Position numbers and translations under genes: made by a program. A stretch of 64,000 nt of DNA from Eleusine coracana subsp. coracana (lineage: Eukaryota > Streptophyta > Magnoliopsida > Poales > Poaceae). Positions 22,627-35,100 of this stretch are shown in pieces (the first letter of the stretch is position 1; every line of letters starts with the position of its first letter). Where the stretch lies: positions 48,063,511 to 48,127,510 of the forward strand of contig CM064424.1 in NCBI GenBank assembly GCA_032690845.1, given 5' to 3'. The notes below the pieces were generated by a model that was not told where the DNA came from, ran no database searches, and worked only from the letters and a program-made list of their open reading frames with translations.

Positions 22627-25522
22627 TCATGAATCTGTGGATGTGTTGAAATTTAAATACGCATGTGCCAACATGTCACCCAGCTGGAGTTGAGCTTCTG
22701 TCGAGAGATGTAATTCATCATCTCGAAGGGGCAAACCCATAGCATCCACAAGAATGACGTTAGGAAGTTTAATATTTTTCTGAGCTTCCCTAACAATATC
22801 AGTGTAATTCCCCTCTCCTGATGCAAGGCCAACCTGAAAGGAGAAAGCATCATCACATTCACAATCATTTTTTTGTTGTTTACTTCAATGACAGGAGCAT
22901 TGGAGTGTTCAGAACTGCAAATCAATCAGTACGTGTGCAGGCAAAGATGCAACCATAAAGATTTTTTTTTCTCATTTTCAAGTTCATTATAGTTTCATTA
23001 GGACAAAGTATTGTAATGGATTTTTCATTTATCTCTCAACTACAGTCCAGCATCCCAAACAATATGCCTTTACTCCAATGGTTGCTAGGTAGATTACTAG
23101 TATCTTATAGTAAATCACAATGACTAGCAACAGCCTCCTTGCTGTTGCTGTTGAAATAATCATCCAAGACACTGACTTTACCAAACCTGACTATAGTTTT
23201 GATCCAGAAAATGTCAAATTAGTCACAATTGTGCTATCTTCTCATAAATACCATAAACATGGCTACTTTGAGTCAGAGACAAGAACATTGGTACAATGAT
23301 ACAAAAAGGCATACCTTACTATCAGGCAGTGCTATATATAACATGTTCCTTGGAGGAACGCATGCTTAAAAGATCATTTGGCAAAAGCCATCAGTTTTAT
23401 ATGACACCAAACTAGCTTTGTAGTTCTTCAACTAATGAGCTACAAGTATTCGGTATGAATCCATTTTACATGATACAAGTCACTGCCTTTTGGTAAGGCG
23501 TATTGTCTTGACAAAGGCCTGGCAGCTAACTATGTTTCCTTTCTATATTCCAGTTGTCCACAGGATTAGCATATTCACCAGACCTTTCAGTGGATAACAT
23601 GTGATTACTTCGCGTTCTTTGGACTTAAGTAGCTACTACTTCACATCATCTTCATAGTTCACATACAATCAACAATATACTATGATTCATGTTATGTAAA
23701 CAAATATGCACATATATGACTTCAGTTGTTACAATTTTCACAATGAGTGATGTTCAAACAGGTAAATTATTCCTACAAGAACTACTGTAATACTTGTCAT
23801 AAGTTTGAGCATTGAAGCCAACTTTGGTCATGTAACCCTTTGGAATGGTCTCATGTTGAATAAAGCCACAGAGAAAAAAGCTTTATACATCCATCCCATA
23901 GTAACAAATACCTTCAGAGGATCTTGAAAACGAAAAGGTTTAAATGAAAGTCTAGCCAAATTGTTTGAGTATCAAATGCTTTCACATATTTCATCGACAC
24001 GACCAGATCAAATTCCTTCAGAGAGCATACGGATGACCGAAGATTATGCAATCAGGGTACAATGCTGCTGATGTTCTTCATAATGGAGCGCTTTAAGCCC
24101 AATTCATATTAAACAAACATGAGCCCTGTACAGTAACTACTATGAAACTTGAAGATGCGTAGAAATCAATATTTCCTTGGACTGAGTTTTGTAAACTCAG
24201 AGGACAGTGTTACTTTCACAACTGAAGTTGGACCTTGCTTGGTTTGAAAAAATGTAAGAGGATGGTGAGATAAACAAATTTATCACACGAGTCTGAATAG
24301 CAGATTCTTTCCTCATACTTGCCCACCAAAATTAGTCAGGTCAGTCATCTTGTGCATACTTTACACCACCACAACAGTAACAATTAACATACATAATCTA
24401 CCACGTTGAAGTTTGAGGAATAGAACATTCAAGACGAAGTAATCAGGTCATATGGTTGATGCAATGTAGCCATGGAATGGCTTGTAAATAAGCCAAAGGT
24501 GAAGCGCTTTAAGAAGGCATTTCCAAGAAGCACTTCAGGCAAGCTGGAAGCAAGCACATTGTTCGACAGGGACTGTCAATGACATTTGCACATTTTGTCC
24601 ACATGACCACAATTTCAGTTGAAGACATCTAGTTAGCATATATGGTGGTTATTATATACTTTCAATTGAAGCAGTATTTATCATTGTGCTAGCCAAAAAG
24701 CAATTGTCTTTTTTAAGCTAAGTGATGTCAAATTGTCCTTGTATACTACAGTAAAAAATAAAAAGTAAACAATTGTGGGGCTGAATTGGAGCTGCACATG
24801 GAGATGGAGGAGGAGGAGGGGCGCTGACCGACCTGTATGACGAGCAGGTTGGGCAGGCCGAGATCGGCCCTGAAATCGTTGACGAGTCGCTCCATCCTTC
24901 CGCCGTATGCCGTGGCGTCGTGGAGCTCGATGGTGTCGCTCTCCCCCTGGAACCAGAGCACGGCTCCGATGGTCCCCCCGCCGGCGTCGACCGCGGCGCG
25001 CGCCCTTGCGACGGCGGCCTCGTAGAGCGGCTGCCCTCTGGCCCACATCCAGATCCTGGTCCCGCCGACGGCGGCCGGCACGAGGCCCAGCACGAGGCCG
25101 TCTCGGGAGGAGGAGGAGGAGGAGGAGGAATTAGCGGCGGCGTGGTGGAGGAGGACGCGGTGCGCGAAGGGCATGGCGGGGCCGAGGCCGCACGCCTTGT
25201 GCGTGTCGATGTCGGCGTGGAGCGGCGGCGCGGCGGTGACCCAGCGGCGGGACGCGGCGAGGCGGAGGACGCGCGGGTGCGGGCGGAACGGGGGCGGGAG
25301 CGGGGTCGGCGCGGCGCCGCGGCCGGCCATGTTGGACTGGCCGGCCAGGAGGAAGAGGAGCTTGGGGCGGCCGGCGTAGGGGGAGACGGGAAAAGGGAGC
25401 AGGAGGAGGGAGAGGCGGCCCGTGGTGAAGGACGGCGTTAGGAGGAGGAAGGAGAGCAGTGCCGCGGAGCCCAGCGCGGCCAGCAGAAGCAGCGGGCGCC
25501 GCGACGCCGCCGCCGGCTTCAT
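22627..25522 (-). CDS. SASA-domain carbohydrate esterase (CE6-like), 2 exons
   Basis: This is a GDSL-related acetyl esterase of the sialate O-acetylesterase (SASA) family, like Arabidopsis At4g34215. It is expected to remove acetyl groups from wall xylan or similar glycans in the secretory path. Exon 1 is 24833-25522 and exon 2 is 22627-22833, phase 0, giving 298 aa. An upstream in-frame ATG at 25582 would give 318 aa. Residues 11-30 form a hydrophobic N-terminal anchor (LLLLAALGSAALLSFLLL). The nucleophile block is LLAGQSNMAGRG. Next come GGTRIWMWARG and LWFQGESDT, and the Asp/His block DDELHLSTEAQ in exon 2. A poly-Ser run comes from a GGA microsatellite. The 2-kb intron holds no clear transposon. 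The gene appears intact. Confidence 0.88.
22834..24832 (-). other. Intron of the SASA esterase gene
   Basis: 2.0 kb with donor GT (24832-24831) and acceptor AG (22835-22834) on the minus strand. The sequence is AT-rich. No coding exon or recognisable repeat was found inside. Confidence 0.6.
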
Positions 25523-26145
25523 GGTGGTGAGCTGAGCCTGAGGAGTTGTTGCTGCTTGGTCGTCGTCTCTCGTCTGTGTCACATGGTGGGGATGGGGAAG
25601 AGAAGAGGGAGAGTGCGGCTCAAGAGTGGCGGTTGGTTGACTTGGACGTCTCCTTCTCTCCGTTCAGGAATCAGGACCGAATCCAATCACCCGCGTGCAT
25701 CAAACAGACTCCGAGCTCATGGTCATGGATGATGGATACCCATCGTAACAACCGGCTACAACCATCAACACAACACATACACCTGTTTTCTTCAAATCGT
25801 CACAGGACCTCAGATAGCACGAGCCACATCGGTAATCATCAAAATCTCCTCTCGATGCAACCAATACACCAGAAATGTGCAACAAGCCCAGCTTAAAAAG
25901 TGTAATGTATCACCAATGAGACGGCATTACCCAAATCATACCACAGGTGACACGACATATAAACATATGGCACCAAGCTGAGGACAAGAAGTTGTTACAA
26001 CTAAACCCTAGCTTGACAAAAAAAAAAAAAAAATAGTTAGGATAGAGGCACTACCACTGGATTCTAACAAGATGGATTAGAACAGTTACAAAATCCAGCC
26101 CTACATCACATACATCTAGAAGATATTAGAGGATCAGTGAAACAT
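25523..26145. other. Intergenic DNA between esterase and SWI3D-like gene
   Basis: This holds the esterase promoter and 5' UTR and the 3' UTR of the gene to its right. Both genes are on the minus strand. No clear element was identified. Confidence 0.4.
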
Positions 26146-29100
26146 CTAAGGTTGTGACATATGCTGACTTAAAGCGTACCCTACTGGCAGTCTAGTCCTA
26201 GGATCTCCATGCTGGTTTAGCCTGGATTGAAATCCACCCACCCTTTGTGAAGCAAATATAGCTCTCCGCTCCATGTAAAGCTTCTTTCGGATTTCATCAT
26301 TTATTTCTTTTGCTCGCAAGGCCATATGATCAACTTCAGCAATCAACGACATTTTAGCTTCCATCTTCTGAAACTGCATGATACAATGTCAGTTAGCTGA
26401 GGCCATGTACAAAATATTTGGAAAAAAAAAGATGCAACATGTTTCTGGTAAAAGCTGCATCGAAATCTCAGTCTAGAACTCTTAAAATTGATAATGTATG
26501 CCAGTAAAAGCAACAGGAACAGCGTTGTGATGTGGGAGGTCATATGTTCATCTCCTCCCTCCACTTCTCCACCAAAGAAAAATATATATATTTACTTTAA
26601 AAAAAGTAAGATGAACCACTTCTGAAACTTTGTTGGTAGCAAAATGCCACTCCCTGATCCTATAGACATAGGGGCTACATGAACTTGTTGAGAATCACGA
26701 TCAGATGGGTTACCTGCTTTTGGATCACAAGGTCAACTAGTTGCCAAATATCATATTCCTCCTGATCTGCGAGAAGCTTAGCCTTCACTGCAGCAGCTGA
26801 AATGGCAGTACATGCCGCTCGCTGTAGCCTTCTTATAGAATCATCATCAGCAGCAATGTTTTCATTGCTATTATGTTCTGTTATCACATGTGAAAAAAAA
26901 AACTATCAAAAATCACTTTGATATGACTACAATTTTGTGGTCAATTGCATCACAGATTTTTATCATTCATTAAAGTTCACATTTCAGAAACCAAATCTGT
27001 AGGAGCAGGGTGCATACTCCCTCAATCCAAAATTGACCGATGCCTAAACATTTGCCACATAGACCAAGGAGTAACTCCCATGCATGCATAGATGCAACAC
27101 GAAATGATCAGCTTGCAGGGCATTAACTCTCCCAATCGATCAGCCTGCAGGTAGTTTACTCTCACAATTGGCATACTGAACCAACGAGCACGCACTTCCC
27201 ACCCGAGACATAGCGGGTTCCCGTAGCTTAGGGATTTGATAATTCTGTATGGAGGGAGTATTTATGAAGCAGAACGAGTAAATAAGCACTGACTGGAGAA
27301 CTGGCGAAGCTTCAGTAACAAGTCAGGGAGGGGGGAGGGGGGGGGGGGTGCTTTCTATGTGAGCACATTTTTTTTTGATCAACAGTGCCAAATTTACTGT
27401 TTTATTTAGTGTAGATTTCTGTTAGGCAGGGGGGGGGGGGGCATGGCCCGCTTGCTGGGTACTAAGCTTCGCCACTGAGCTGGAGCTAAATAAGAAAGGG
27501 AGCACAACACAAATATTCTCTTCGACTCTGCTAATTTATGTACTATATCTTGGATGGTGAAAGCCTTCCATGGAACAACAATCAAAGATGAACGATTCTA
27601 CTAATCACATTTGGGGCGAGAAAATATGATACTGGTCAATGGCCTCAGTTAGAACTGGCACCAAATCAGATTCCACAATGGTGTGCAACGAACATTTTAA
27701 TAAAAAGGTAGAATGAAATACCTTTGGTATCCTCTGTACTTGCTGCAATGTCTTCTTGGGAAGACATAAGACTAGGTTCATTTCTATAAGTATCATGGGG
27801 AGTAGCAGATTGCAAAATGATATCACAAGCATCTCTCATCTTATCTGATGCACCACTATTCTCCACCACAGTAACTGAGTTATCAGAATCCGTAGTTCTA
27901 TGGGTTTCAGCATCTGCTTGGGGAACATCAACAGATGATCCTTCTGCGTGAGATAATTCCTGGTGCTCTTTCTGTGAAATGAATGCAGCATTTTGCTCAT
28001 CTATAATTACATCACCTCGCACCTTTTTACTGCTGTCTTTATCAGTACCATTCGCATTTGGAGTCACATCATCGCCATTTTGGTGTACATCACCTGTGCT
28101 TGCTGGGCTACAAGTTGCAGTTTTTATCAATGAGATTTTGCAATAGCACCACTAAACGTCACATATCCTAGGATGAAATGTTACCTGACACTTGCATTTG
28201 GGATTTCAAGTTCACTTGGTGGATCTGGAAGAATAAAACAGTGCCTAGTTGCCAGCAGGAGGGCAGGGGATATGTCTAATATTGCTCTCAATGAACTACG
28301 ACATGAAGTAAGAGCATCATCATGTTCCACAAGACCAGACAAATATGCTGCCTGCGGTTATTTATCCAAACATCAAAGAATGTTTCTGGTTTGTAAGTAA
28401 AAAGAACGAAAAACACAGAAGTGGCTAACAGAGAAGTGGAAAACAATCAGGAGCGTATACTCACCAGAGCCATTACAGGGTTTCCTGCTTCAGTAAATGA
28501 ACCTGTGTCTTCTTTCTCAGGAAAGTGCCCAACAGCTTCAAATGCAGATTTGAGGACATCAATAACAAAGCTGGATGCATGTTCCACAGAAACATTAACA
28601 TCAGACATTTTTTTCTCATTTGCAGGATCTGTGACTGAAGATTTGTATAATCCATCAATAGTGGAAGCCGCAACTAGATCATTATCACCAGAATTCTCAG
28701 TATCTTTTTTGGCAGACACGTTACTATCGGCTAAATTTACTCCTGTTTCTTCAGAATTAGCATTTTCTTTCTTGGAAATTTTCATTTTCTCAAGTATCTC
28801 TGTGACATTTTCAGCTGAATCCTTCTCTGCAACCTTCTGAGATGTTTGGTTGAAAAAATCATTATTATCTAGAAAGGAGTCCAGTATTGGCATCTGGAGG
28901 AAGTATAGCATACACTGTGCTTTGTTTTTTGTAGCGACATGCTCAGCAATGCCATCCCATTCATTGCCTCTAAATATTTCTAATGCTTCCAAAAGAAGCA
29001 ATGTCTCCTGGTCAGTCCAGCTAGCACCACCAGAGCCTGGAACTTCTGCAGAATCCATAAGGATGAAATCAAGTTGTGACATGCCTTCATCGAACTTTCC

Positions 29101-32100
29101 TTCGTTGTAGCAATCAGAACACAAATCAAAGTCTACCTGGAATGCATTAAGATGAAATAATCAGCATTATACCCATAAACGAATTACAATACCATCACAG
29201 TCAGTAATGATGATCTGATACTTCTGGCAACAAGTTAGTGGGGTTTACATTTTGTACCTAATCACAGATTAGGTGTGCCAGGCTTAAGTACAATGGAAGA
29301 TTGGCAGTGGCACCAACTTCCTAGAGGCCACCTGTTATGGGCAGGCTTTTGGGCCTTGGTACTGTAGTGGCCCACGGTACTGTGGCGGCGCGAATACTGT
29401 AGCGCCACCCTTACTTAGCCCTCAAGTTAGGTTAGTTAGAATTAGGGCCGGCTCTACCTCTATATAAGGAGAGGCACGGCAGTCATTTGGAATCAACGAA
29501 TGAATCAATAAAGAAACAATTCTCTCAATTCCCCTCCAATGTCTCTCAAGCTCTTGGCATAGCATAAGGCCTAATTATCCACACCCATTACATCTGGTGG
29601 AGATGTTATGGGCAGGCTTTTGGGCCTTGGTACTGTAGTGGCCCACGGTACTGTAGCGGCGCGAGTACTGTAGCACCACCCTTACTTAACCCTCAAGTTA
29701 GGTTAGTTAGAATTAGAGCCGGCTCTACCTCTATATAAGGAGAGGCACGGCAGTCATTTGGAATCAACCAATGAATCAATAAAGAAACAATTCTCTCAAT
29801 TCCCCCCAATGTCTCTCAACTCTTGGCATAGCATAAGGCCTAATTATCCACACCCATTACATCTGGTATCAGACTTGCCAGAGATCCCTTCCCATGGCTT
29901 CTACTGCCGCTTCATGGCAACCAGATCTGGAGCTGAAAGAATTACGCCACAAGTTGAGGAAGTTTCTGGCAGCAGCAGAGAAGGAGGAGGCTGCCAAACA
30001 TGCAGGAGTGCTCGTCCAAGATGTTATGGTTGTGCCTACAGCGCCAACCCCTTCGTCCTTGCTGTTCTCATCTACCCCAACTCCGCCCTTGCCAACCATG
30101 GAACAAAAATCACTTAACGACTTGACACTCCGAGAGTTGGTCCAGCTGCTTAAGACAAGACTTCAAGTTGGAGAGGACAAACACCACCCAACTGCAGAGA
30201 TTGAAGTTGACGAAGTGCTTACTTCCGAGCTTCAGATCACAGAAGAAGTTCATGAGCTTCAGATCGATGATGTCGTCTGTTCAATCGAAGGCAATGGCCA
30301 CCAAATTGAAGAAGGTGAAGACCCTGAAGTTGTACCCTTGCAGAGGAAGAAGACGAAGAAGAGGAAGGTTACTGCTGCACCATTACCGCTATCTCCAAGT
30401 CGTCGACCAATGGCATGCCTCTGGTTGTGTGGAGCACGGCGAAAATGCACACACAATCCTTGCACTCATCCTGCGTCCATCCAATGCAAAGGCAAGAGAA
30501 GCATCCATACTGTTCCCTGCTGGTCCCCAATGAAATCAGCAAATTTATCAACATCAAGCAGCACAACGAGCTCAATTCTTTCATCTTGGACTATTGCTGC
30601 AATTAGCCTACTGATCTTTGTGCAGCGGCACCGAAGGGAATCTTTCCTGTCGTCATGGGGATATCAAGGTTTGCAGCCATGGCCTCCACCACAGCTCGAG
30701 GACGAGTGTCTCGGAAGGAGGGATGGAGATGTTATGGGCAGGCTTTTGGGCCTTGGTACTGTAGTGGCCCACGGTACTGTAGCGCCACCCTTACTTAGCC
30801 CTCAAGTTAGGTTAGTTAGAATTAGGGCCGGCTCTACCTCTATATAAGGAGAGGCACGGCAGTCATTTGGAATCAACCAATGAATCAATAAAGAAACAAT
30901 TCTCTCAATTCCCCCCAATGTCTCTCAAGCTCTTGGCATAGCATAAGGCCTAATTATCCACACCCATTACACCACCTTGGTGGTCTAGGCAGCCGATTTT
31001 TTAAATAGTGACTGCAGGACTGAATGTGTGGAAAGGATATACAAGGAAGCAAAAATAATCAATTTTTAAACTTGATTCCTTGTTTGAAGGTTCAAAACTA
31101 CTCCTGTATGCTACAACTGCTCTATGGTGTGTCATTTCTGCATCTTTATGTTCATCAATGACCACATATGTCATGGCTGACAGGCTGTGGGCCTCAAGAA
31201 CGGCAATAGCAAGAACAATCAATTCTTTTCCAGTTATTTTGTTTAGTTGGATTACAACAATTAACCATTAGCTAGATACCTATATAATAGCTGGTTACTT
31301 CAACATTGTTATGGACTCTTTGAACATAAATGATGAAATTTTTAGAGCTGACAGTGTGTCCTTCTCAAAAGTTTTTAGAGCTCGTAAGTTTCTGGAGTTA
31401 GCTTGGTTTCTTTTTTCTGCTGTGTGGGTTTCTTGTAAACTGGCATCCCCAGTGCACGTTTGGTTTGTCACATGCTTTCAGTAAAAAGCAGGACCGTAAT
31501 GGTCTTTGGTATAAAACATATATAAGGAAGCAAGAAATAAAATGTATTAATCGCAATCATTCCTCTCCACCAGGCTCCATTTCCATCTTTTCCTGTTCCA
31601 AGCCCTCCAATCTATGGTTCTCCTTTCTCCAAGCTTATACATCATCATCATCAACAACAAAGATTTTCAGTCCCAAGCAAGTTGGGCTAGGCTGTGCAAC
31701 CCGCAAGAACTAAGAAGAAAAATCAAAAGAAAGTAACAGAAGATGGAAAAGAAAATGAGAAAGGAGGGAAGGAAAAACATAATATACAAAAAGATTATAG
31801 TTAAAAAAAAAGGTGAAATGGCCACATATTTCAGTACATAACATAATGTATTTTGAAGCATTTGTCAGTTGTCACAAAACTATATTAATGAAACAGAACA
31901 ACCTGACCTGAGTCTTGCAATGGTAGCGCTTCCTGGAGCAATCAACCGAGCAGGAGTTGCAGTGATATTCAACGGAAGATTCAGCTGAAGAAACCACACC
32001 TTCAGCCAGGGTAGGCTCAGGAAGCAAATGAGCGACCTGAGCTGGAGATGCAGTGTCTGCTTTGCTGGGAACAGGTACGAGATACGACTGAACTGTTTCA

Positions 32101-35100
32101 AACTGAAATAACTTTTCAACCAGAGAAGTTTTCTCCTCGGTATCAGCACTATTTGTGCTCTCAACCACCTTGCATCCCTGTTCATCTGGTGGGAAAGGGT
32201 GGAAATTGATCAAGCCCCAGTAAGCCAAAAACTCCAAGACTTCAAGGCGAGCATCCATTTCCCCCTTCGACAATTCCATTAAATCTTTTGACTCCAGCTG
32301 CACTTGAGGATTACAGTGAAATTTTTTCATTATAAAATTTCTAATTCCCAAGTATATCTCAGGTGTCCGTTTCTCTGACTTCCCATCAAAAAATGTAGCC
32401 AATGTTTGCTTCTCAATTGGGTGAATCTCCTTCCACGAAAACCATCCTTTAGAGAGTAGCAACAAGTAAAGAGCACAAACAATAATACAGTATAATGAAA
32501 AAATATGCAAACTTATGCATTGTTGCTCCAGTCTGCAAGGGATCTGGCTATCTACTGCAACTGCATTTTAACTTTAATTATGGGCTTGTTTTCTGGCACT
32601 GATTTCCAGTGCTTCAGACAACATTGAATTATCACAATTCAACATAGATCTTAAGGATCACATACTGGAATTAGAAAAAAAAAATATCAGTTCATTCCAA
32701 TGACCATGAACTGAACCATTTCTTGCATACAAAATACAGAGCTGTGTCTTGCTTTCTTATGATAATAATCATTCCCATGAAATAGGTGTGTTCATGTTTG
32801 TTAAACAATGGATTGATGTTAGCAAGTCAACTGGGGTTTTGAATAGAAGTGTCCTCAAAACAAACCAGAGGTCCACTAGTTTGTGGCTTTGTGCATTTAA
32901 CAGAAGGCTTGCAGAAAAAGAATGCATGATTTCAAAAATTCTGAAATGGGGTGATGGTTATAGGAAATGACTGTGGGTGAGAAACAATTTGAACATTCAG
33001 TGTACTTCCACTTTGGATAGCATCCATGAGGATTATAGAGGGCACAATGGTATGTAGACAAACTGTATTATGCATGTGTTGTTATAGTGAAATTGAATAG
33101 AGGTAATCCTATCTTAGCAGAATCTGTTACCATTTTGTTCCTATAACTGAGCACAAAAAGATAAATAAACAAATCGACTTCTTTTGGTTGACATGGACAG
33201 GCATTCCAAATCTTTGCACAGCAAGTGGAGCAAAGGAAACAAACTATTTGTGATACACCATGTAGTTATCTCAATTGCAGGAAAAGAAACAGGCTTTCTT
33301 TCCAAAATGTATACAACATAGCAAGAAAACAAGAATTACCCTCATAAGCAGCTTGCCAAGTCTTGAGCTAATTTTCTGCCAAGACATGTTTCCACGAGGA
33401 AAACTGTTTTGGCAGACTTGGTAGCATACTGACAAAGGTTAGTAAAAGCTAGATTTGGCAAATCAAGGCTGATATTTTATTCTTGTATATCAAAATGTCA
33501 TAAACTTCTAATTTGGATATGATCTAAAAGGACAGATCTCTAGGCATCTGTGTATGCAGCAAACAAATTAAGCTAAAAGTAACTATAGCCAACTCAGAAA
33601 CAGAAAAGCCTTTGTCCCAAACAAGTTGAGGTAGGCTACAGATGAAACGCAAATCAAGAACTTACAATGGGAAGAGAAAAATAGAGGGAGCCTTTTTGTG
33701 AACACTATAGTAATAAATTCCAAATAAGCAATTCACTTTGCAGCAAACAAACAACATATGGAACAGGAAGTATTTACAAAAGGCTCCACATAAAAGTATG
33801 AATTGCAAGACGTGTTATTCTTAAATTGTGATAGCACAACAAATTATAGTCCTTACTGACCAAGAGATAAGATTGTGCTTCATTCTAGTAAGTTCTAGCA
33901 AAAATTCGGAATACGTAGTGAGAGAAATTAGACTTAGTTACGACTCTTAAGTACTGAAAGGAACTAAGCCAGTTTAACAAGGCAGGTAAGCAGGTTCTCT
34001 AGCAACTGAATCACCAACTAGCACTGCCCTCTGAACTGAACTGAAATGATTTTTTTTTCTAACAAACATGGTAGAAGCCAACTTGTATGATGAAGCACAT
34101 CGTTAGATGATGTCCCAGAGAGGATCACATGTTTACTTTATCTTGGGCCTTTTCATGGGCACCATTCTACAATCAGACGTACAACAGCACTTCCCATTGC
34201 ACATTGCAAATTGAGTGACAAGGTGATATCCAGAAAGAAGCAAACTTAGCAAGGACTTCATCGTTTACAGCAAATGTTGCTGCCTTTCAATAGGCAGCCA
34301 AGAGAGCATGTGGAGTAAGAGTGTGCCTGGAGGGTGAGGTGAACAGGTATCAATGGCCTGGCTGGAGCCAATCAGGTGAAACTGGTGATTGTAGTGGGAA
34401 CCTGCAGGGTTGGAATCTCCCTCCTAGCCAAGGAGGAAGAGAAACTTGTGTGCATATCCCGAAGGCCCTCAAAAGGAATCACAGCCAACACCCTTACACG
34501 AACATTGAGAGAAAAGAATCAGAACAATTTTGTTTTGATCCTACTCCTGTTACAGCATAGCAGTGGGACAGCATCTGAGGTCTGAATACTTGCTGCAGCA
34601 CAGACACTACTTCCACCATTGGATAGTTCCTTACCTAGCCTCTAACATATTTTCTGTTACCCATGGACTAGTTCTCATAACAGGTGATTTTATATTCAAA
34701 GTCAGTTACAATCACAAAACATTAACTCCATACTACTAGTTAGAAGTGCACTAAACTTAGTGAACTTTCCATCCAGTTAATATCTCCTTGGATTGAAGTA
34801 TGCATAAAGTTATTTTAGTGGAGGAGTAATTAACGACCAACAGTAATTTTAAAAATTAATTTTAATGTGACTCCTAACTAGCGCCATGGGATCTTGTTTG
34901 TATTCTAAAGGTGGCATCATGCCATTAAAGTGTAAAGTCAAAACTTTTGCACTATGACACGTTCTGGACAGCAGTTAATAAAGCTTACTCCTGAATATTA
35001 TGTTCCATTACCCATTACCTATTGCTATTGTGTTCCAAAAAGAATAAGCCTATCTTGTATTTCATACTTTTCTAGTGAGACCTGTTTTTTGTGAATATTT

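Larger units (their letters stand above)
29328..30976 (+). mobile_element. Three-LTR retroelement, internally deleted, in SWI3D-like intron
   Basis: LTR1 is 29333-29592, LTR2 29604-29861 and LTR3 30730-30971. All begin TGTTATGGGCAGG and end CCATTACA. The whole unit is flanked by the 5-bp duplication CCACC (29328-29332 and 30972-30976), so it behaves as one insertion. LTR1 and LTR2 are separated by 11 bp made of the first bases of the PBS and the last bases of the PPT. A full PBS (TGGTATCAGAC, 29864) follows LTR2 and a purine tract (GGAAGGAGGGATGGAGA) precedes LTR3. LTR3 lacks 17 bp found in LTR1. No polymerase domains remain. Confidence 0.88.

Noticed and set aside
24837..25441. Plus-strand GC-rich ORFs over the esterase exon
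   Set aside because: Antisense shadows of a GC-rich exon with a recognised product on the minus strand.
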